From Lederbergia citrisecunda (GTDB lineage Bacteria > Bacillota > Bacilli > Bacillales > Bacillaceae_C), in the NCBI RefSeq assembly GCF_018343695.1, contig NZ_JAGYPJ010000001.1, forward strand, positions 2,343,992-2,407,991: a DNA stretch of 64,000 nt, given 5' to 3'. The stretch's first letter is position 1; each line of letters starts with the position of its first letter. The notes below the pieces were generated by a model that had not been told where the DNA came from, made no database searches, and was given only the letters and a program-made list of their open reading frames with translations. Of the stretch, positions 11,287 to 20,697 are shown one piece after another. The position numbers and the translations under genes are program-made.

Positions 11287-13266
11287 TCATCCTTCCGCTT
11301 TTAACTCCAAGATTGCATCGCGAAGCTCAGCTGCACGTTCAAAATCAAGCGCTTTTGCTGCTTCTTTCATCTCTTTCTCCATTGTAGCCAGTAGCTTTTC
11401 TTTTTCTTTTTTTGTATACTTTTTCGTTTTTACAGAGGCAGCGTATTCTTCCGTATCCTCTGCAGCAACGGTTGCTCTTATGACATCTCGTATACCTTTT
11501 TGAATTGTCATTGGTGTAATGCCATATTTCTGGTTATGGGCTTCCTGCACAGCACGACGGCGCTTCGTTTCTGTAATGGCTTTTTCCATGGAATCCGTCA
11601 TTTTATCGGCATACATGATGACATGTCCGTTCGCATTTCGAGCTGCACGTCCTGTTGTTTGTATAAGTGAACGCTCTGAACGAAGGAAACCTTCTTTATC
11701 TGCATCAAGAATGGCAACGAGAGAAACTTCAGGAATATCTAAACCCTCTCTTAATAAGTTAATTCCTACGAGGACATCATACGTCCCCATCCTTAATTCT
11801 CGAATAATTTCAATTCGTTCAAGCGTTTTTATTTCAGAGTGTAAATATTGAACTTTTACCCCAATATCTTTTAAATAATCTGTTAAGTCTTCTGACATTT
11901 TTTTCGTAAGCGTTGTAATGAGTACGCGCTCATTACGTGCAACACGTTCATTGATTTCTCCAAGGAGGTCATCGATTTGACCTTCAATAGGTCTAACGTC
12001 AATCTTCGGATCAAGCAATCCTGTCGGACGAATAATTTGCTCAACCATCTTAGGAGTATGTTCAAGTTCATATGGACCTGGAGTTGCCGATACAAATATA
12101 GCTTGGTGAATATGTTTCTCGAATTCTTCAAATTTAAGAGGACGGTTATCCAGAGCTGAAGGTAAACGAAAACCATGGTCGACAAGAACTTGTTTCCGTG
12201 CCTGGTCCCCATTGTACATTCCGCGAATTTGCGGCAATGTCACATGTGACTCATCGATGACAATTTGAAAATCATCCGGAAAATAGTCTAGTAATGTATA
12301 TGGTGTAGCTCCCGCAGGTCTTAATGTTAAATGACGGGAATAGTTTTCAATTCCTGAACAGAAACCCATTTCTCTCATCATTTCTAGGTCGTAGCGTGTT
12401 CGTTGTTCAAGTCTTTGGGCTTCTAGGAGTTTATCATTAGCTCGCATTATCGCAAGCTGCTCTTCCAATTCTTTTTCAATATTTTCAATCGCGATCGATA
12501 ATTTTTGCTCTCCCGTTACGAAGTGGGATGCCGGAAAGATAGCGGAATGTTCACGATCTCCGATGATCTCTCCTGTAAGAGCATCCACTTCCCTAATTCG
12601 ATCGATTTCATCCCCGAAAAATTCGACGCGGATACATTGTTCATCTCGCGATACAGGAAAGATCTCTACAACATCGCCACGAACCCGAAATGTTCCCCGT
12701 TGAAAGTCAATATCATTACGGGCGTACTGAATATCAACAAGCTTACGTAAAAGTTGATTTCTCTCAATCTCCATTCCCGTTCTTAGAGAAAGAACATGCT
12801 CCCGATATTCTTCAGGCGAACCGAGACCATAAATACAAGACACACTGGCGATGATAACAACATCTCTACGCTCAAATAAAGAAGAGGTGGCCGAGTGCCT
12901 TAGCTTATCAATTTCATCATTGATACTAGCATCCTTTTCGATATACGTGTCTGTTTGCGGTACATATGCTTCTGGCTGATAATAATCGTAATAACTGACA
13001 AAATATTCAACAGCATTATTCGGAAAAAACTCTTTGAACTCACTATACAATTGACCTGCAAGTGTCTTATTATGTGCAATCACAAGCGTAGGCTTGTTAA
13101 CTTCTTGGATGACATTGGAGACCGTAAATGTTTTCCCTGTACCTGTCGCTCCGAGCAGCGTCTGATACTTTTTACCATCGTGAAGACCAGCGACAAGGCT
13201 TTCAATAGCCCGCGGCTGGTCGCCAGCAGGCTTATATTTCGAAACTAGTTCAAATTGATTTTTCAA
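11287..13266 (-). CDS. uvrB: Excinuclease ABC subunit B
   Basis: UvrB is the helicase-like core that takes damaged DNA from UvrA and recruits UvrC. Walker [11 protein letters not shown], the DESH-type motif [12 protein letters not shown], the beta-hairpin tract [16 protein letters not shown], helicase motif [11 protein letters not shown] and the C-terminal UVR motif ([14 protein letters not shown]) are present. The longest frame starts 10 codons earlier, but AGGGGGG lies 8 bases before a TTG that gives (M)[10 protein letters not shown], the family N terminus, and a 659-residue length. Confidence 0.97.
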   Translation of the reverse strand: MKNQFELVSKYKPAGDQPRAIESLVAGLHDGKKYQTLLGATGTGKTFTVSNVIQEVNKPTLVIAHNKTLAGQLYSEFKEFFPNNAVEYFVSYYDYYQPEAYVPQTDTYIEKDASINDEIDKLRHSATSSLFERRDVVIIASVSCIYGLGSPEEYREHVLSLRTGMEIERNQLLRKLVDIQYARNDIDFQRGTFRVRGDVVEIFPVSRDEQCIRVEFFGDEIDRIREVDALTGEIIGDREHSAIFPASHFVTGEQKLSIAIENIEKELEEQLAIMRANDKLLEAQRLEQRTRYDLEMMREMGFCSGIENYSRHLTLRPAGATPYTLLDYFPDDFQIVIDESHVTLPQIRGMYNGDQARKQVLVDHGFRLPSALDNRPLKFEEFEKHIHQAIFVSATPGPYELEHTPKMVEQIIRPTGLLDPKIDVRPIEGQIDDLLGEINERVARNERVLITTLTKKMSEDLTDYLKDIGVKVQYLHSEIKTLERIEIIRELRMGTYDVLVGINLLREGLDIPEVSLVAILDADKEGFLRSERSLIQTTGRAARNANGHVIMYADKMTDSMEKAITETKRRRAVQEAHNQKYGITPMTIQKGIRDVIRATVAAEDTEEYAASVKTKKYTKKEKEKLLATMEKEMKEAAKALDFERAAELRDAILELKAEG

Positions 13267-13393
13267 AATGACGGCCCCCCTACTCTCCCTTTTCATTCGA
13301 AAATATTATAACTATCATTATGGACAACACTTATACGCAATTAATCATGTAATATATTTTACCACAACCTATATTGTAAAAACCAGTAAGAAG

Positions 13394-13407
13394 CGAACAT
13401 ATATTTG
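13394..13407. promoter_or_regulatory. Possible LexA (DinR) box upstream of uvrB
   Basis: Read on the minus strand, CAAATATATGTTCG matches 12 of 14 positions of the B. subtilis LexA consensus CGAACRNRYGTTCG. It lies about 130 bp before the uvrB start and upstream of a TTTACA -35-like hexamer. B. subtilis uvrBA is LexA-controlled. Two mismatches in one half-site keep confidence moderate. Confidence 0.45.
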
Positions 13408-13414
13408 GTTTATT

Positions 13415-13657
13415 TTAAATGTGTTTTTCGAGGGCATATAGGTCTTCTTCGAGCGTTTGCATTCGTTGCTCGGCAATTTCACGGGCATCACGAATCGCTG
13501 CATTGTAAAAGACAGGTCCAAGTCGATCTTTTATGAACTCGAAACATGTTTCTGCTGCTATCTCGCCAATTTCCTCTCCACGTTCCTCCCAAAAAAAGTT
13601 TTGTATTTCTCGAATCATTTCCCGCTTTTTTTCCGCTGTTAATCTAGGCATTAACAT
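13415..13657 (-). CDS. DUF2164 family protein
   Basis: This 80-residue acidic cytoplasmic protein matches the DUF2164 pattern: a KKREMIREIQNFFWEE start, GEIAAETCFEFIKDRLGPVFYN in the middle, and the terminal LEEDLYALEK. Function is unknown. The longest frame begins six codons upstream at a TTG; AGGAGTG spaced before ATG at 13657 makes that the better start. It lies between csbA and uvrB and has its own upstream terminator (of csbA). Confidence 0.8.
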   Translation of the reverse strand: MLMPRLTAEKKREMIREIQNFFWEERGEEIGEIAAETCFEFIKDRLGPVFYNAAIRDAREIAEQRMQTLEEDLYALEKHI

Positions 13658-13683
13658 ATTATCCACTCCTATCAATATAATGA

Positions 13684-13733
13684 AAAAATGGAGTTAGACA
13701 TCCATCGATCGAACTAGGTGGATGACTGACTCC
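13684..13733 (-). terminator. Terminator of csbA
   Basis: On the minus strand a long imperfect stem (GGAGTCAGTCATCCA pairing with TGGATGTCTAACTCC, loop about 14 nt) is followed by ATTTTTTC. It separates csbA from the DUF2164 gene. Confidence 0.8.
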
Positions 13734-13737
13734 GTAT

Positions 13738-13977
13738 TTACGTTGATGCACTATTTTTCTTTTTCCTTTTCATTTGATTGGTAAAATATAAGCCTACTGT
13801 CAGCGAGGCCGCTTCTATTACAATTAACCACCAAGTCATAATATACCCTTTATATGCAGATACGATAATTAACGCAATCGTTAAGAAGAATCCGACTGTT
13901 CGGCTATACGTCACTCTTGTAAAAAAAATCATAAGTAGTGCGGGTATAAAAATGGCAGATATTATTTTATCAATCAT
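13738..13977 (-). CDS. csbA: CsbA-like small membrane protein
   Basis: This 79-residue protein has two to three membrane segments, the conserved LLMIFFTRVTYSRTVGF and a basic tail. It matches CsbA, a sigma-B-controlled protein of unknown function in B. subtilis that also sits upstream of uvrB. GAGGTG lies 8 bases before ATG 13977, which I preferred to the GTG five codons upstream. I see no sigma-B promoter here; a sigma-A-like one is at 14000-14029. Confidence 0.8.
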   Translation of the reverse strand: MIDKIISAIFIPALLMIFFTRVTYSRTVGFFLTIALIIVSAYKGYIMTWWLIVIEAASLTVGLYFTNQMKRKKKNSAST

Positions 13978-13999
13978 AAGAAAACACCTCACTTCGGAC

Positions 14000-14029
14000 T
14001 ATATGTTCAGTTTTTCTGAAAACAGTCAA
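14000..14029 (-). promoter_or_regulatory. Sigma-A-like promoter of csbA
   Basis: On the minus strand TTGACT, an 18-bp spacer and CATATA lie 23-52 bp upstream of the csbA start. Confidence 0.45.
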
Positions 14030-14064
14030 AAAAGCAAGGATTTTTTGTAAAAAGGGAAATTCGG

Positions 14065-14200
14065 TATGGTTGACATCCTTTTCTCTATCCGAAAGACTAT
14101 GATTCTCGATTGAAACGAGCATTTGTCACAATTACTTTCCGAATGGCTACGATTCAAGTATAAAATCGAGCGTCTGTCACTATTCTAATGCACTTGGAAG
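14065..14200. repeat. Degenerate tandem repeat, 51-bp period (about 2-3 copies)
   Basis: CGAGCATTTGTCAC at 14116 recurs as CGAGCGTCTGTCAC at 14167, exactly 51 bp on. A weaker match lies about 51 bp before the first. It occupies the 300-bp gene-free gap between csbA and the MFS gene, in which I see nothing else. Two other 51-bp arrays occur at 41478 and 51300. Confidence 0.5.
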
Positions 14201-14277
14201 CCTATCAAAAAAGATATCGTGGCTCGATTGTGTACAGATCAATACAAGGGGAAAATTCATCTCTTGACGAACTAAAC

Positions 14278-15483
14278 CTACATTTCCTTAGCCTCAACAG
14301 AACTCTTCACCATTGATTTTTTCTTATCAACCACTAAATAAAACGCTAAAATTACAAAAATTAATATTCCTGATAATACATACACATCTTGATAGCCAAA
14401 ATGAACAGCTAATATTCCTAGTACAAAGGAGCCGACCGCGATCCCTATATCAAAAAACGTAAAGAAGGTGGCAGTTGCATACCCACTTCTCTCGGGAATG
14501 GTTGCCTGCACTGAAAGAGTTTGTAAACTTGGAACGAGTGCACCGTATCCGAAACCAATTAAAATACCAGACAATAAAAATAATAATGGTGAGTTGATAA
14601 AGGCTAATAAAATTAGTCCGCCACAAAAGCTAACGAAACCTGGAATTAATACGAATTTTGGGCCTTTTTCATCAAACCATCTTCCTGTATACGGACGAGT
14701 TAGGAGCATAGCCGATGCATACACCAAATAAAAAATAGTTGCTAAATGCAACAGATGTTTTTCCTGAGCGTAGATGGATAAAAACGAAAGAACGCTAGCA
14801 TAAGAGAAAGAAATTAAACTACCTAGGAGGGCAATTGGTACAGATTTTTTTTCGAATAAGTCATGTATGGAAAAAGGTCTTTTTGGGGCTGCACTTTTTT
14901 CATACTTTTTATCTGCTTGAATGGTTAAAGATAATGAAGCACCTATAAGCATTAAAATACTCATAATGATAAACAAAGCATTAAATGATAACAGTTGAAC
15001 AATAAATAGCGCTAGCATAGGTCCGAGGACAACCGCTAAATTGGTGGACATCGTAAAATATCCTAATCCTGCACCACGTCGAGACATTGGAACATTATCT
15101 GCCGCAAGAGAACCACTGGCTGTTGTAGCAATACTAAACCAAATACCTTGTACAAATCGCAAAATTAATAGTCCAGAAAATGGTTTTACAAAGGCATATA
15201 AGACTGTACAAACTAAATAAAAGAATAAACTAATCCATAACATTTTTCTTTTGCCATTAAGATCTAAGATTTTTCCAGTAAAAGGTCTGATTAAAATCGC
15301 AGATAGAAGAAATATTGTCATTAATAGACCCGCATCTTTATCTGATCTATTTAAGCTTTCAAGCGCGTAAAGTGGCAAGGTTGTAACTAAACCATAGAAC
15401 ACAGTAAAAACAGATAAATTCGTACAGAATAAACTTATGAATGTTTTTGTCCATATTGGTTGTTTGTTTTCCAAAGATTTCAT
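14278..15483 (-). CDS. MFS transporter (probable drug exporter)
   Basis: This 401-residue protein has 12 predicted membrane helices with the motif-A-like loop RPFTGKILDLNGKRK between helices 2 and 3 and a related loop RPYTGRWFDEKGPK in the second half. It belongs to the proton-driven 12-helix exporters, but substrate cannot be assigned. The ATG overlaps the marR-type stop by four bases, so the two genes are co-transcribed and probably coupled. No clear terminator was seen downstream. Confidence 0.85.
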   Translation of the reverse strand: MKSLENKQPIWTKTFISLFCTNLSVFTVFYGLVTTLPLYALESLNRSDKDAGLLMTIFLLSAILIRPFTGKILDLNGKRKMLWISLFFYLVCTVLYAFVKPFSGLLILRFVQGIWFSIATTASGSLAADNVPMSRRGAGLGYFTMSTNLAVVLGPMLALFIVQLLSFNALFIIMSILMLIGASLSLTIQADKKYEKSAAPKRPFSIHDLFEKKSVPIALLGSLISFSYASVLSFLSIYAQEKHLLHLATIFYLVYASAMLLTRPYTGRWFDEKGPKFVLIPGFVSFCGGLILLAFINSPLLFLLSGILIGFGYGALVPSLQTLSVQATIPERSGYATATFFTFFDIGIAVGSFVLGILAVHFGYQDVYVLSGILIFVILAFYLVVDKKKSMVKSSVEAKEM

Positions 15484-15881
15484 CCTTTCTTTAGTTTTCT
15501 AAGTAACATTAATAATTGATTTTGCTCTTCTAATGATAGTTGTTGCAAAAATTGATTTTCAAAATTTATCACAGACTCTTCAATCGTCTTAAACTTTTTT
15601 TTAGCTTCTTCCGATAGCTGTACCATTTTTTCTCTGCGATCTTCTCCGAACTTTTCAATTAACCAACCTAATTCAATTAATCTTTGAACAGTCCTAGAAA
15701 TAGTTGGCGCTTCAACATTTAAATATTTCCATATTTGCGTCAGCGTCATTTCTCTATTTTGCTGAACAATATATAAAACGCTCCATTGTGCAGCAAATAA
15801 ATCAAATTCCTTTAACGTGTTATTCAATTCTTTACTTAAATAGCGCGTCTTTTGGAAAATTTCATGGAATATCGGATTCAC
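15480..15881 (-). CDS. MarR-family transcriptional regulator
   Basis: This 133-residue protein has the MarR winged helix: MTLTQIWKYLNVEAPTISRTVQRL (about 50-73) as recognition region and the wing EKFGEDRREKMVQLSEEAKK (about 77-96). The start is GTG with GAGGTG 8 bases upstream. It probably represses its own operon with the downstream MFS exporter, through the palindrome at 15902-15913. The effector is unknown. Confidence 0.88.
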   Translation of the reverse strand: MNPIFHEIFQKTRYLSKELNNTLKEFDLFAAQWSVLYIVQQNREMTLTQIWKYLNVEAPTISRTVQRLIELGWLIEKFGEDRREKMVQLSEEAKKKFKTIEESVINFENQFLQQLSLEEQNQLLMLLRKLKKG

Positions 15882-15901
15882 AATTTTTCACCTCTAATTA
15901 T

Positions 15902-15913
15902 TTACCTAGGTAA
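15902..15913. promoter_or_regulatory. Probable MarR operator
   Basis: TTACCTAGGTAA is a perfect 12-bp palindrome 21 bp before the GTG start of the MarR gene, in the place expected for an autorepressor site. Confidence 0.55.
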
Positions 15914-15972
15914 GTATTTATTTTAAATCATATTACTACATTTGTAAACTTTATAATAATGAAAAAAATAAT

Positions 15973-16363
15973 GGGCTGTCCAAAAAGTCAGGTAACTGAC
16001 CTTCGGTGCCCCATCTTGTTTTTATTTTTTTGAGTTGCTTTAAATTGGTCTGTTGATTTGCGCTCCAGGCGCTTCGCTTTCCAAGGGCGTGCCAAGGAGC
16101 CTCCTCAGCCACGTACTCTTCGCGCCTTCCACTCCAATCAACAAGTGCAAATTATTAGCATCGGGCTCTAAAGCTATTTTTTAAAAAAGTACAAAAAAAT
16201 GTCCTATCTAGTAAAGTGTAATTATTGCTTTGGCCCACAATATACTGAAGTAGCAGGCATCTACTAGCTACCTTCAGAAAATGATCCAAAAAATACAAAA
16301 GCAGGAGGAGAAAAACGAATGATTTTTCTCCTCCTGCTTTATATTTGCACTTATGGATAGCCC
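15973..16363. mobile_element. Possible non-autonomous IS remnant (MITE-like)
   Basis: The 391-bp segment starts GGGCTGTCCAAAAAGT and ends, on the opposite strand, GGGCTATCCATAAGTG, an imperfect terminal inverted repeat of the kind seen at ends of some Bacillus IS elements. No transposase is encoded. It contains a GC-rich dispersed-repeat block (about 16055-16150, with AGGCGC/GCGCCT and TTGATT/AATCAA pairs) and the phoU terminator. No target-site duplication is obvious, so this is tentative. It fills the 489-bp gap between marR and phoU. Confidence 0.35.
16298..16340 (-). terminator. Terminator of the pst-phoU operon
   Basis: A perfect 18-bp inverted repeat (16298-16315 with 16323-16340, core GCAGGAGGAG/CTCCTCCTGC) with a 7-nt loop is followed on the minus strand by TGTATTTTTT. 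It lies 31 bp past the phoU stop. Confidence 0.8.
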
Positions 16364-16370
16364 CATCTAG

Positions 16371-17027
16371 TTAATTTAATTCAACCATCTTACCTACTGA
16401 CATATAAACAATCCATTCACAAATATTTGTAGCATAGTCTCCGATTCTTTCTAAATATTGTGCCGCCAACAATAAGTGAGAACCTTGATGAATTAAATTT
16501 TTGTCATTACCCATTAATTCAATCAAATCAGAAAACACCTTATTAAAATATTCATCAATTACATCATCCTGCTTCGCAATTTCAGCAGCTGCTTCGTGAT
16601 CCATTTTTATATAGGCACTTAATGAATCACGAACAATTTTCTGAACAAGTTCACCCATTTTTGGAATATCGATAAGCGGCTTAGCATACGTTTCATCTTT
16701 TAAGCTAATCGTTGTTTTGGCAAAGCTGACTGCATGATCTGCCATTCTCTCTAAATCTGTAGCAACCTTTAGTGTAGTTGCAATTCTGCGTAGATCACTT
16801 CCTACAGGCTGTTGTAGTGCTATTAATGAAAAGCATGTTTTTTCAATTCCAATCTCCGCATCATTAATGGCCTTATCACCGTCTATAACTGATTTTGCCA
16901 GCACTACATCTTTATCAAGAAGCGACTTCACTGCTTTATACACAGCTTCTTCAACCATCATTCCCATTGTCAGCAGTTCTTGGTGGAGCTCATTTAATTT
17001 TTCACCAAATTGACTTCTAATCGCCAT
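16371..17027 (-). CDS. phoU: Phosphate signalling complex protein PhoU
   Basis: This 218-residue cytoplasmic protein consists of two three-helix PhoU domains. Metal-binding E/DxxxD-type motifs are visible (ATDLERMADHAVSFAK and AQYLERIGDYATNICEW). It links the Pst transporter with the PhoR kinase. The longest frame begins 41 codons earlier, inside pstB; ATG 17027 gives MAIRSQFGEKLNEL, the normal family start, with AGGTGGG upstream. It is the last gene of the pst operon. Confidence 0.95.
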   Translation of the reverse strand: MAIRSQFGEKLNELHQELLTMGMMVEEAVYKAVKSLLDKDVVLAKSVIDGDKAINDAEIGIEKTCFSLIALQQPVGSDLRRIATTLKVATDLERMADHAVSFAKTTISLKDETYAKPLIDIPKMGELVQKIVRDSLSAYIKMDHEAAAEIAKQDDVIDEYFNKVFSDLIELMGNDKNLIHQGSHLLLAAQYLERIGDYATNICEWIVYMSVGKMVELN

Positions 17028-17055
17028 ATTTATCCCACCTCTAATAAATTTTTCA

Positions 17056-17841
17056 TTAACCAAAACGGCCAGAAATATAATCTTCCGTCTTTTGATTTTT
17101 AGGATTTGTGAAAATGGTATTTGTATCGGCAAACTCCACCACTTCTCCATTTAGGAAAAAGGCCGTTTCATCTGAAACACGTGCTGCCTGCTGCATGTTG
17201 TGTGTGACAATGATGATTGTATACTGTTTCTTCAATTCCAAAATTAATTGTTCTAGTTTTGCTGTAGATATAGGATCAAGCGCTGATGTAGGTTCATCCA
17301 TTAAAATGATCTCCGGTTTCACAGCAAGTACTCTCGCCAATACAAGACGCTGCTGCTGTCCACCAGATAAGCCAGTCGCGATTTTCCCGAGGTTATCTTT
17401 TACCTCATCCCAAAGAGCTGCTGCCTGTAAACTGGATTCTACAATTTCATCCAACTTTTTCTTGTTTTTTTGTCCATGTATTCGTGGTCCATAAGCGATA
17501 TTATCATAAATGGACATCGGAAACGGATTTGCCTGCTGAAAAACCATTCCGATTCGTTTGCGCAAATCTACTGTATCAATTTGGGGAGAAGTAATATCCA
17601 TATCACCGACTAATATTTTCCCTTCCGTGCGCGTTCCAGTGATCAAATCGTTCATTCTATTTAGAGTGCGAAGAAAAGTGGATTTTCCACATCCTGACGG
17701 TCCGATTAAAGCTGTTACTTGATTTTGTTTTAAATCAAGATTGATATTTTTTAATGCATGATTGTTACCGTAATAAAATTGGAGCTGTTCAGTCCGTATA
17801 ACGGTCTGCTCTTCTATAGGTTTCAAAAGTGTCACTGCCAT
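17056..17841 (-). CDS. pstB: Phosphate ABC transporter ATP-binding protein (second copy)
   Basis: This 261-residue ATPase energises phosphate uptake through PstC-PstA. Walker [11 protein letters not shown]-loop [17 protein letters not shown], signature LSGGQQQR, Walker [14 protein letters not shown] and the H-loop [10 protein letters not shown] are all present. GAGGTGG precedes the ATG. It is a paralogue of the upstream pstB 15 bases away, an arrangement also known in B. subtilis (pstBA and pstBB). Confidence 0.95.
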   Translation of the reverse strand: MAVTLLKPIEEQTVIRTEQLQFYYGNNHALKNINLDLKQNQVTALIGPSGCGKSTFLRTLNRMNDLITGTRTEGKILVGDMDITSPQIDTVDLRKRIGMVFQQANPFPMSIYDNIAYGPRIHGQKNKKKLDEIVESSLQAAALWDEVKDNLGKIATGLSGGQQQRLVLARVLAVKPEIILMDEPTSALDPISTAKLEQLILELKKQYTIIIVTHNMQQAARVSDETAFFLNGEVVEFADTNTIFTNPKNQKTEDYISGRFG

Positions 17842-17856
17842 GATTAATCCACCTCT

Positions 17857-18693
17857 TTATCCAAAATTCCCCGAGATGTAATTTTCGGTTCGCTCATTGT
17901 TGGGGTTTGTAAAAATTTGCTCTGTTTCTCCGTATTCCACGACCTCTCCCATATAGAAAAATGCCGTGTTATCCGAGATACGTGCTGCCTGTTGCATATT
18001 GTGCGTTACAATAATAATTGTGTAATCTTTCTTCAGTTCACCAATTAATTCTTCAATTTTCCCAGTTGAAACGGGATCCAGTGCAGATGCTGGTTCATCG
18101 AGAAGCAACACTTCAGGGTTCATTGCTACTGCCCTTGCTATACAGAGGCGCTGTTGCTGACCGCCTGATAATGCAAGTGCAGATTGATGAAGTTTGTCTT
18201 TCACTTCATCCCATAAAGCAGCTTTGCGTAAACTGTCTTCCACGATTTCATCAAGTTGGCTTTTATTTTTAATTCCGTGATGAGCCGGACCATAAGCAAC
18301 ATTTTTATAAATCGATTTGGCAAATGGATTAGGTCTTTGAAAAACCATACCGATTTGTTTTCTTACTTCAAATACATTTGCCATTGGTGAGTTAATATCG
18401 ATACCTTTATATATAATACTGCCTTCAATTCTGCAGTTTTCGATTTCATCATTCATACGGTTTAAGCTGCGCAAATAAGTTGACTTACCACAGCCAGATG
18501 GACCTATAAGCGCGGTTACGCCATTTTTTGGAAAAGACAAAGAGATGTTTTTGATTGCCTCTTTCTGTCCATAGTAGACATATAGGCCTTCCGTCTCCAT
18601 CGCAATGTCTTTCTCTAGATTTGGAACGGATTTTACCTGAGCAAGTCGTTTAGACTTATCATTTTTTTTATGCACTATTGTTTGGGTGGCCAT
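17857..18693 (-). CDS. pstB: Phosphate ABC transporter ATP-binding protein (first copy)
   Basis: This 278-residue PstB has about 35 extra N-terminal residues, mostly charged, before the ATPase core. Walker [11 protein letters not shown]-loop [16 protein letters not shown], signature LSGGQQQR, Walker [13 protein letters not shown] and the H-loop [10 protein letters not shown] are intact. An AAAGGAGG site lies upstream of the ATG. It follows pstA and probably shares the PstC-PstA permease with the second PstB. Confidence 0.95.
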   Translation of the reverse strand: MATQTIVHKKNDKSKRLAQVKSVPNLEKDIAMETEGLYVYYGQKEAIKNISLSFPKNGVTALIGPSGCGKSTYLRSLNRMNDEIENCRIEGSIIYKGIDINSPMANVFEVRKQIGMVFQRPNPFAKSIYKNVAYGPAHHGIKNKSQLDEIVEDSLRKAALWDEVKDKLHQSALALSGGQQQRLCIARAVAMNPEVLLLDEPASALDPVSTGKIEELIGELKKDYTIIIVTHNMQQAARISDNTAFFYMGEVVEYGETEQIFTNPNNERTENYISGNFG

Positions 18694-18752
18694 TCAAGTG
18701 CCTCCTTTATACAAGCTTATTTCCTATCGAGTCTTACAACTTTTTTCATTTA

Positions 18753-19637
18753 TTATGAGGAAGTCATTTTCTTATGAACAAGTCTACCAATCCAACGCGC
18801 ACCAAGATTGAAGACCAAGATTGCCAATAAAAGTAGAGCAGCTGCGCCATCAGAAACCGCTCTGGCATCAGGCATGATTCCTTCTCCGTTTATTTTCCAA
18901 ATGTGAACCGCCAACGTTTCTGCAGGCCTCATCGGATTCAGAGGTGATGTCGGCGAAAACGGGTTCCAATTTGTAAAATCAAGATTCGGTGTACTCATTC
19001 CAGCTGTATATATTAAAGCAGCCGCTTCACCAAACACTCTTCCCGAAGCTAAGACGATACCAGTAATGATTCCTGGAAGAGCTGCCGGCAAAATAATAGT
19101 CGTCATCGTTTCCCAGCGTGAGACGCCAAGTGCAAGCCCGGCTTCTCTTTGCTGTCTTGGTATGTTTCTAATTGATTCCTCCACAACACGAACCATGAGT
19201 GGTAGATTAAAAACTGCTAATGCTAGGGAACCAGATAGAATCGAGAATCCCCACCCCATATAAATAACGAAAAACAAAAAACCGAACAAACCGACGACAA
19301 TGGATGGAAGTGAAGATAATACTTCAATCATCGTCCGAATAAAATCAGTGAACACATTCTTTTTTGCATATTCGGCCATATAAATACCGGCACCAAGTGA
19401 GATAGGCACGGTAATTAGCATGGTAAGGACAAGTAAATAAAATGAATTAAACAACTGCGGGCCAACTCCACCGCCGGCTTTAAATATTTGCGGAGGGGAG
19501 GAAATAAAATGCCAGCTTAGTTTTGGAATTCCATGATAAAGAACATATCCTAAAAGACTTGAAAGAATGAGAACAATAATGATAGCGATCAAATAAAAAG
19601 TAAACGTTGCAATACGGTCTGCTAGCTTTGCATTCAT
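18753..19637 (-). CDS. pstA: Phosphate ABC transporter permease PstA
   Basis: This 294-residue permease has six membrane helices and the ABC permease EAA loop (REAGLALGVSRWETMTTIILPAALPG near 190-215). The longest frame starts 28 codons earlier inside pstC; ATG 19637, giving MNAKLADRIATF, overlaps the pstC stop by four bases (ATGA) and is preferred. Confidence 0.95.
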   Translation of the reverse strand: MNAKLADRIATFTFYLIAIIIVLILSSLLGYVLYHGIPKLSWHFISSPPQIFKAGGGVGPQLFNSFYLLVLTMLITVPISLGAGIYMAEYAKKNVFTDFIRTMIEVLSSLPSIVVGLFGFLFFVIYMGWGFSILSGSLALAVFNLPLMVRVVEESIRNIPRQQREAGLALGVSRWETMTTIILPAALPGIITGIVLASGRVFGEAAALIYTAGMSTPNLDFTNWNPFSPTSPLNPMRPAETLAVHIWKINGEGIMPDARAVSDGAAALLLLAILVFNLGARWIGRLVHKKMTSS

Positions 19638-20566
19638 GCCTCTTTTCTCCCCTTTCCAATCATTCTGACTGCAATAATGAAAATCAATGACATGATTAGC
19701 AGTACGAGAGCAAGTGACCAAAGCGCATTATTTTCCGCTTGCCCCATGACGGAGTAACCCATGCCCATTGTCAAAATACTCGTTAATGTAGCACCAGGCT
19801 CAAATAGAGATGTCGGAATTACGGATGAGTTCCCGATAACCATTTGGACAGCAAGTGCTTCCCCAAAGGCTCGCGCCATACCAAAAATGACAGCTGTTAG
19901 TAAGCCTGGTCTAGCGGTTTTCAACACTACACGAAAAATGGTCTGCCAACGAGTTGCACCAAGAGCGAGTGATGCTTCACGAAGCTGTCTTGAAACTCCT
20001 CTTATCGCATCAGCAGATAAACTAGTAATGGTAGGCAAAATCATGACAGATAATACAACCGCCCCAGCTGCAATCCCAAACCCGCTTCCAGAAATATGAT
20101 CTCTTATGAAGGGAACAACAACGGTCAAGCCGATAAATCCATACACAACAGACGGTATACCGACTAGTAGTTCTATGACAGGCTGCAAAATTTTCTTTCC
20201 AAAGTTTGGCGAAATTTCTGTCATAAAGACAGCAGCACCAATGGCTACAGGTGCAGAAATGGCAGCTGCTAAAAAAGTGACAGCAAATGATCCAAAGATA
20301 AAAGGCAGAGCCCCAATGATTGGTTTCCCTAATTCATTTACCGCTCCCGGATTCCATTTAAGACCTGTAAAAAACTCAACTACACTTCCTTTATTTATAT
20401 AAAAGGTGGATAAACCTTTTGATGACACAAGAAAGAGAATAGCAAATGCTATTCCGATTGTTAAGCTGACCGCTGCTAGTGTCAGCATTTTACCGGTTCG
20501 CTCAATTCTAACTTTTTTATTCGGTTTTAATAATTGAGCAGAGTTATTTTCTACAATCTTCTCCAA
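19634..20566 (-). CDS. pstC: Phosphate ABC transporter permease PstC
   Basis: This 310-residue permease has six membrane helices and the EAA loop LREASLALGATRWQTIFRVVL (about 193-213). The cytoplasmic N terminus is basic. Its stop overlaps the pstA start, indicating coupling. It is separated from pstS by about 130 bp that carries a hairpin at 20616-20653. Confidence 0.95.
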   Translation of the reverse strand: MEKIVENNSAQLLKPNKKVRIERTGKMLTLAAVSLTIGIAFAILFLVSSKGLSTFYINKGSVVEFFTGLKWNPGAVNELGKPIIGALPFIFGSFAVTFLAAAISAPVAIGAAVFMTEISPNFGKKILQPVIELLVGIPSVVYGFIGLTVVVPFIRDHISGSGFGIAAGAVVLSVMILPTITSLSADAIRGVSRQLREASLALGATRWQTIFRVVLKTARPGLLTAVIFGMARAFGEALAVQMVIGNSSVIPTSLFEPGATLTSILTMGMGYSVMGQAENNALWSLALVLLIMSLIFIIAVRMIGKGRKEA

Positions 20567-20615
20567 AATGGCAGCTCCTTTCAGAAATTCTCATTTTCTT
20601 CATAAAGAGGTATAA

Positions 20616-20653
20616 GGGAGGTCACTTTAGAATTTTTTTCTAAGTTACCACCC
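20616..20653 (-). promoter_or_regulatory. Intercistronic hairpin between pstS and pstC
   Basis: The minus-strand RNA can form GGTGGTAACTTAGAA paired with TTCTAAAGTGACCTCC across a short A-rich loop. No T run follows, so it is more likely a processing or mRNA-stabilising stem that lets pstS be expressed above the permease genes than a full terminator. That role is inferred from binding-protein operons generally. Confidence 0.5.
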
Positions 20654-20697
20654 TTTACCTATTATTTTTATATGATTTGAAATTTAGTCTTTAAGCG

